Below, piece by piece: positions 47,109 to 50,024 of a DNA stretch of 50,024 bases. Numbering within the stretch: position 1 is the first letter of the stretch; every line of letters starts with the position of its first letter. The translations under genes and the position numbers were made by a program. The stretch is from Sulfurospirillum sp964466465 (GTDB lineage: Bacteria > Campylobacterota > Campylobacteria > Campylobacterales > Sulfurospirillaceae). The DNA is taken from assembly GCA_964466465.1 (NCBI GenBank), contig CAYXNJ010000014.1, positions 1-50,024 on the forward strand, given 5' to 3'. The notes under the pieces were generated by a model. It did no database searches, was not told the origin of the DNA, and worked only from the letters and a program-made list of their open reading frames with translations.

Positions 47109-47939
47109 CTAAATAAGGGTTTTATGCGTGATTCGCATTGAAAAATCCAACCAAACAGCTTGGTGAATCAGGCTACCGCTGCTAATAGCATCAACACCTG
47201 TTTTAGCGTACTCAATGATATTTTCTTTAGTGATGTTACCGCTGGCTTCTAAAAGAACGTGAGGAAAGTGACTGTTTTTATGCGCAACAACGGTCTTAAT
47301 ATCTTTATGAGACATATTATCACACATGATAATATCTGCTCCACATTGCATTGCAAATTTTGCAAACTCAATATCTTCACACTCAATTTCAATCTTACAT
47401 GTAAAGGGTAGCTTTTCGCGTGCTTCTACAATAAAAACCTTTAAATCATCTATGGTTTTAAGATGCGTATCTTTGATCATCAAACAATCATCTAAGCCCA
47501 TTCTATGGTTATTCCCACCACCGCAGCGAATAGCGTACTTTTCAAAAATACGCAAATGAGGTCTGGTTTTTCGGGTATCTAAAAGTTTGAGAGTATAGCC
47601 TTCTAACACTTTTTTATATCCTGCAACATTAGTGGCAATTCCACTGGCGTGTTGCATCAAATTCAAAATGGTTCGTTCACAACGCAGAATATTTTTAGAC
47701 TTTCCTTCGATTAACGCAACCAAATCACCCTTTTGAAGCGTATCGCCATCATTAAAGTAAAAGGTGATATCCAATTTATTCATCTTACACAATGCCTTAA
47801 CATAGGGCTTTCCAGCAAAAATACCCACATCTTTACAAATAATATTGGCACTTGCAAAACTGTCTTTTCCGACTAACGAAAACAAATCACCTCTGCCAAC
47901 ATCCTCTTCAAGTGCTTTTTTAACAAATTTTTTGATCAT
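47109..47939 (-). CDS. nadC: Nicotinate-nucleotide pyrophosphorylase (carboxylating)
   Basis: NadC (quinolinate phosphoribosyltransferase) makes nicotinate mononucleotide from quinolinate. Matching segments: LEEDVGRGDL, RTILNLMQHASGIAT, LDTRKTRPHLRIFEKYAIRCGGGNNHRMGL (split: LDTRKTRPHLR, YAIRCGGGNNHRMGL) and LEASGNITKENI. The 276-residue length is usual. The ATG overlaps the nadA stop (ATGA). Confidence 0.97.
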   Translation of the reverse strand: MIKKFVKKALEEDVGRGDLFSLVGKDSFASANIICKDVGIFAGKPYVKALCKMNKLDITFYFNDGDTLQKGDLVALIEGKSKNILRCERTILNLMQHASGIATNVAGYKKVLEGYTLKLLDTRKTRPHLRIFEKYAIRCGGGNNHRMGLDDCLMIKDTHLKTIDDLKVFIVEAREKLPFTCKIEIECEDIEFAKFAMQCGADIIMCDNMSHKDIKTVVAHKNSHFPHVLLEASGNITKENIIEYAKTGVDAISSGSLIHQAVWLDFSMRITHKTLI

Positions 47940-48928
47940 ATTTCAAACATCCTATTAAGCGCTTCATACGCCCATTTTCGCGTCTCTTCCGAAACACTGA
48001 TTTCATTCTCAAAACGTCCTTCTTTAATGCTAAGAAGTGTATTGTAAACATCTTGCAGTGTGGTTTCATTCATGGTTGGGCATTCTGGTTTTGAGGACGA
48101 GAGTACATACGTATTCTCTTTGCGTAGGCGTTTAATCATATTGTATTCTGTACCAATCGCTACTTTTTGATCAGGTGAAAGTTTTTTAACATACTCAATG
48201 ATCTGACTGGTTGAGCCTACAAAATCAGAAAGTTCACATACCTCAGGCTTGCATTCAGGATGTGTTACAATCAAAATTCCAGGGTACTTCGCACGGTAAA
48301 AAGCGATGTCATCAACATCAAAAAGCTGATGCACAGAACAAAACCCATTATAACAGATGATGTCTGCCTCTTTAGGATCACTTCCATCTGCTACAACACA
48401 CGATTTGAGTCCCATCTCTTTAGCAATGTTTTGCCCCAAACAACGATCAGGAACAAATAAAATCTTTTTGTTGCTCTCTAGCGCTTTAGTAATGATTTTT
48501 TTCGCATTCGAACTGGTACAAACATATCCGCCCATCTTGCCAACAGCGGCTTTCACATCTGCCGATGAATTGATATACGTAACAGGTAAAATATCTTCTT
48601 TTGTTATACCAGCGTTCTCTAAAATCGCAACATTTTGGTCAAAATACTCCACATCAATCATTCTAGCCATAGCACAACACGCAATTTTAGGCATAAAAAC
48701 ACGTTTTGCGGGTGCTAAAATTTTAACACTTTGCCCCATAAACCCAACGCCACAAAAAAGCAAATACGGATTGGCATCTTTGGCTGCCCACTGCGCTAAT
48801 TGCAATGAATCCCCAGCATAATCGGCTAGTTCAAACACTTCATCTTTTTGATAAAAATGTGCCACGATACTGACATGCAACTCTTTTTTGAGCTTTAAAA
48901 TTTCTTCTTTTAATGTTTGATTATCCAC
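47936..48928 (-). CDS. nadA: Quinolinate synthase
   Basis: NadA is a [4Fe-4S] enzyme joining iminoaspartate and dihydroxyacetone phosphate to quinolinate. The cluster ligands are probably C85 (ACCAMARMID), C197 (NGFCSVHQLF) and C283 (PECPTMNETTL). YINSSADVKA and THPECKPEVCEL are also typical. It starts at GTG 48928 with AAGGA seven bases before it. It is the first gene of the long minus-strand run. Confidence 0.97.
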   Translation of the reverse strand: MDNQTLKEEILKLKKELHVSIVAHFYQKDEVFELADYAGDSLQLAQWAAKDANPYLLFCGVGFMGQSVKILAPAKRVFMPKIACCAMARMIDVEYFDQNVAILENAGITKEDILPVTYINSSADVKAAVGKMGGYVCTSSNAKKIITKALESNKKILFVPDRCLGQNIAKEMGLKSCVVADGSDPKEADIICYNGFCSVHQLFDVDDIAFYRAKYPGILIVTHPECKPEVCELSDFVGSTSQIIEYVKKLSPDQKVAIGTEYNMIKRLRKENTYVLSSSKPECPTMNETTLQDVYNTLLSIKEGRFENEISVSEETRKWAYEALNRMFEI

Positions 48929-48960
48929 GTTAATTTCCTTGAGTACTATCGAAAAAACTT

Positions 48961-49002
48961 ATTATAGCGTTAAAGAAATAATAACAAAATTATTGCTATA
49001 CT
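48961..49002. promoter_or_regulatory. Divergent -10 boxes for nadA (minus) and plsY (plus)
   Basis: A minus-strand TATAAT (48966-48961) lies 33 bases before the nadA GTG, and a plus-strand TATACT (48997-49002) lies 27 bases before the plsY GTG. Neither has a convincing -35, which is common in this group. No operator-like repeat stands out between them. Confidence 0.45.
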
Positions 49003-49028
49003 GCGGGAATTTCAATGAAGGATTACGT

Positions 49029-49655
49029 GTGGATTTTCTCTTTAATATTAACATTCAATTTTACATTTTAAGCTATCTTATCGGAGGAATTCCCTTTGGT
49101 TTATTGATTGCAAAACTCTTTACAGGCAAAGATATTAGAGAGAGTGGCAGCGGTAGTATTGGTGCGACGAATGTACTAAGAGTACTGAAAGAGACCAACC
49201 CCTCATTGGCAAAAAAATTGGCGATTACAACCGTTGTTTTGGATGCCTTAAAAGGTATCATTTTATTAATCGTCGCAAAATTCATTGGTTTAAGTATTGA
49301 GACATTATGGGCTATTGCTATCTTTTCAGTGATTGGTCATTGTTATAGCCCTTATCTTAAATTTGAAGGTGGTAAAGGTGTCGCTACAGGAGCAGGCGTA
49401 CTGTTAGTCATGCTTCCTATTGAGACATTGATTGCTTTTGCAACATGGTTTCTTGTTGGTAAAGTCCTTAAAATCTCTTCGTTATCATCATTACTAGCGC
49501 TGAGTGCTCTCATTCTTTCTTCTTTTATCATTCATCCAGATATTGAAGGTATTAAAACGCATGCACCTATTTTCATCATCGCTTTTGTTATCGTATATAA
49601 ACATATTCCAAACATTATCAGGCTCTTTCAAGGTAAAGAATCTAAAGTTATCTGA
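49029..49655 (+). CDS. plsY: Acyl-phosphate:glycerol-3-phosphate acyltransferase
   Basis: PlsY puts the first acyl chain on glycerol-3-phosphate in the inner membrane. It has about five helices and three conserved loops: GSGSIGATNVLR, GHCYSPYLKFEGGKGVATGAG and the C-terminal YKHIPNIIRL. The frame is open to 48939, but GTG 49029 follows AAGGATTACGT and gives 208 residues starting at the first membrane helix, so I chose it. Confidence 0.94.
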   Translation: MDFLFNINIQFYILSYLIGGIPFGLLIAKLFTGKDIRESGSGSIGATNVLRVLKETNPSLAKKLAITTVVLDALKGIILLIVAKFIGLSIETLWAIAIFSVIGHCYSPYLKFEGGKGVATGAGVLLVMLPIETLIAFATWFLVGKVLKISSLSSLLALSALILSSFIIHPDIEGIKTHAPIFIIAFVIVYKHIPNIIRLFQGKESKVI

Positions 49656-49990
49656 TGCGAATTCTTATTAAAGATTTAACGTTTAAAACGATTGTCGGAA
49701 TTCTTGAGGAAGAACGTCATACACCTCAACGGGTCATTTTACATGTAAAACTTGATTATGATTACAGTGGAGATAATTTTATAGACTATGCAAAAGTCTC
49801 TACATTTCTTGAAGATGAAATGAATAAAATGTCTTATTTTTTACTTGAAGATGCACTACATGATTTAAGTCAAAAACTTAAAATTTTCTATCCTCAAATT
49901 GACACATTAAAACTTAAAATTTTCAAACCTGATATTTTAGAAAATGCGATGGTAGGGGTTTCTCAAACCACTCATTACTCCAAAAATTAA
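49655..49990 (+). CDS. folB: Dihydroneopterin aldolase-like protein
   Basis: A 111-residue FolB-fold protein for the aldolase step of folate synthesis. It starts MRILIKDLTFKTIVGILEEER (first 20 shown as MRILIKDLTF KTIVGILEEE), with the Glu of EEER near residue 20. It has ALHDLSQKLKIF in the middle and an LKIFKPD strand near the end. The ATG shares a base with the plsY stop (TGATG). The plsY-folB pairing is seen in other Campylobacterota. The match is weaker than for most genes here. Confidence 0.8.
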   Translation: MRILIKDLTFKTIVGILEEERHTPQRVILHVKLDYDYSGDNFIDYAKVSTFLEDEMNKMSYFLLEDALHDLSQKLKIFYPQIDTLKLKIFKPDILENAMVGVSQTTHYSKN

Positions 49991-50024
49991 AATTTAATTA
50001 AAAAAACTTTAAATCTAGCTAAAA

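Overview
The window is AT-rich chromosomal DNA from a campylobacterotal (epsilonproteobacterial) bacterium, most likely Sulfurospirillum or a close relative. Reasons: the gene run M23 peptidase-lpxC-tsaB-thrB-ylxR-infB-rbfA-rimP matches the order I know from Campylobacter jejuni; ubiE serves a menaquinone-based chain; and there are two PsrABC/PhsABC-type molybdoenzyme operons, a TsdA-type cytochrome c and FlhB. I see no tRNA, rRNA, CRISPR array, insertion sequence or integrase. The species assignment is inference.

Layout. (1) 1-4.9 kb: the tail of a small gene resembling nitrogen-fixation-associated CCE_0567-type proteins, then minus-strand xseA, ubiE, a TraT-like lipoprotein, an unrecognised gene and ppaC. 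(2) 4.9-10.4 kb: a plus-strand operon for a dedicated TonB system: outer-membrane receptor, a polytopic NapH/NosR-like Fe-S protein fused to a NosL-like copper domain, ExbB, ExbD and TonB. It looks like an anaerobic metal (probably copper) acquisition system. (3) 10.4-12.4 kb: a small exported protein with a charged tail, a 27-codon ORF and a HemN-like radical SAM gene. (4) 12.4-32.1 kb: a sulfur-respiration block with two psrABC-type operons, tsdA, and two paralogous three-gene signalling cassettes, each holding a free-standing membrane dCache sensor, an OmpR-type regulator and a histidine kinase. A FIST-PAS-GGDEF-EAL protein lies between the psr operons. A radical SAM/methyltransferase fusion (probable tRNA wobble-uridine modification) and a YgbA-family gene also lie here. 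(5) 32.1-36.1 kb: a cold-shock protein, a CHASE4-PAS-GGDEF-EAL protein, a DUF309 protein and a TauE/SafE permease. (6) 36.1-48.9 kb: one long minus-strand housekeeping run, nadA to ribD. (7) 49.0-50.0 kb: plsY-folB on the plus strand.

How it fits together. The psr operons, tsdA and the signalling cassettes look like one regulated system for respiring polysulfide, thiosulfate or tetrathionate. The promoters of psrA2 and tsdA share the same architecture: two AAATTKAC octamers with an 11-bp period, ending 10 bp before a -10-like hexamer, as expected for an OmpR/PhoB-type activator. The TonB operon promoter carries a perfect TGTTA-N4-TAACA dyad of Crp/Fnr type over its -35, which together with the NosL domain suggests a link to nitrogen-oxide respiration. 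Two genes (the cassette B sensor and tsaB) appear to start at ATC and ATA codons, so ordinary gene callers would truncate them.
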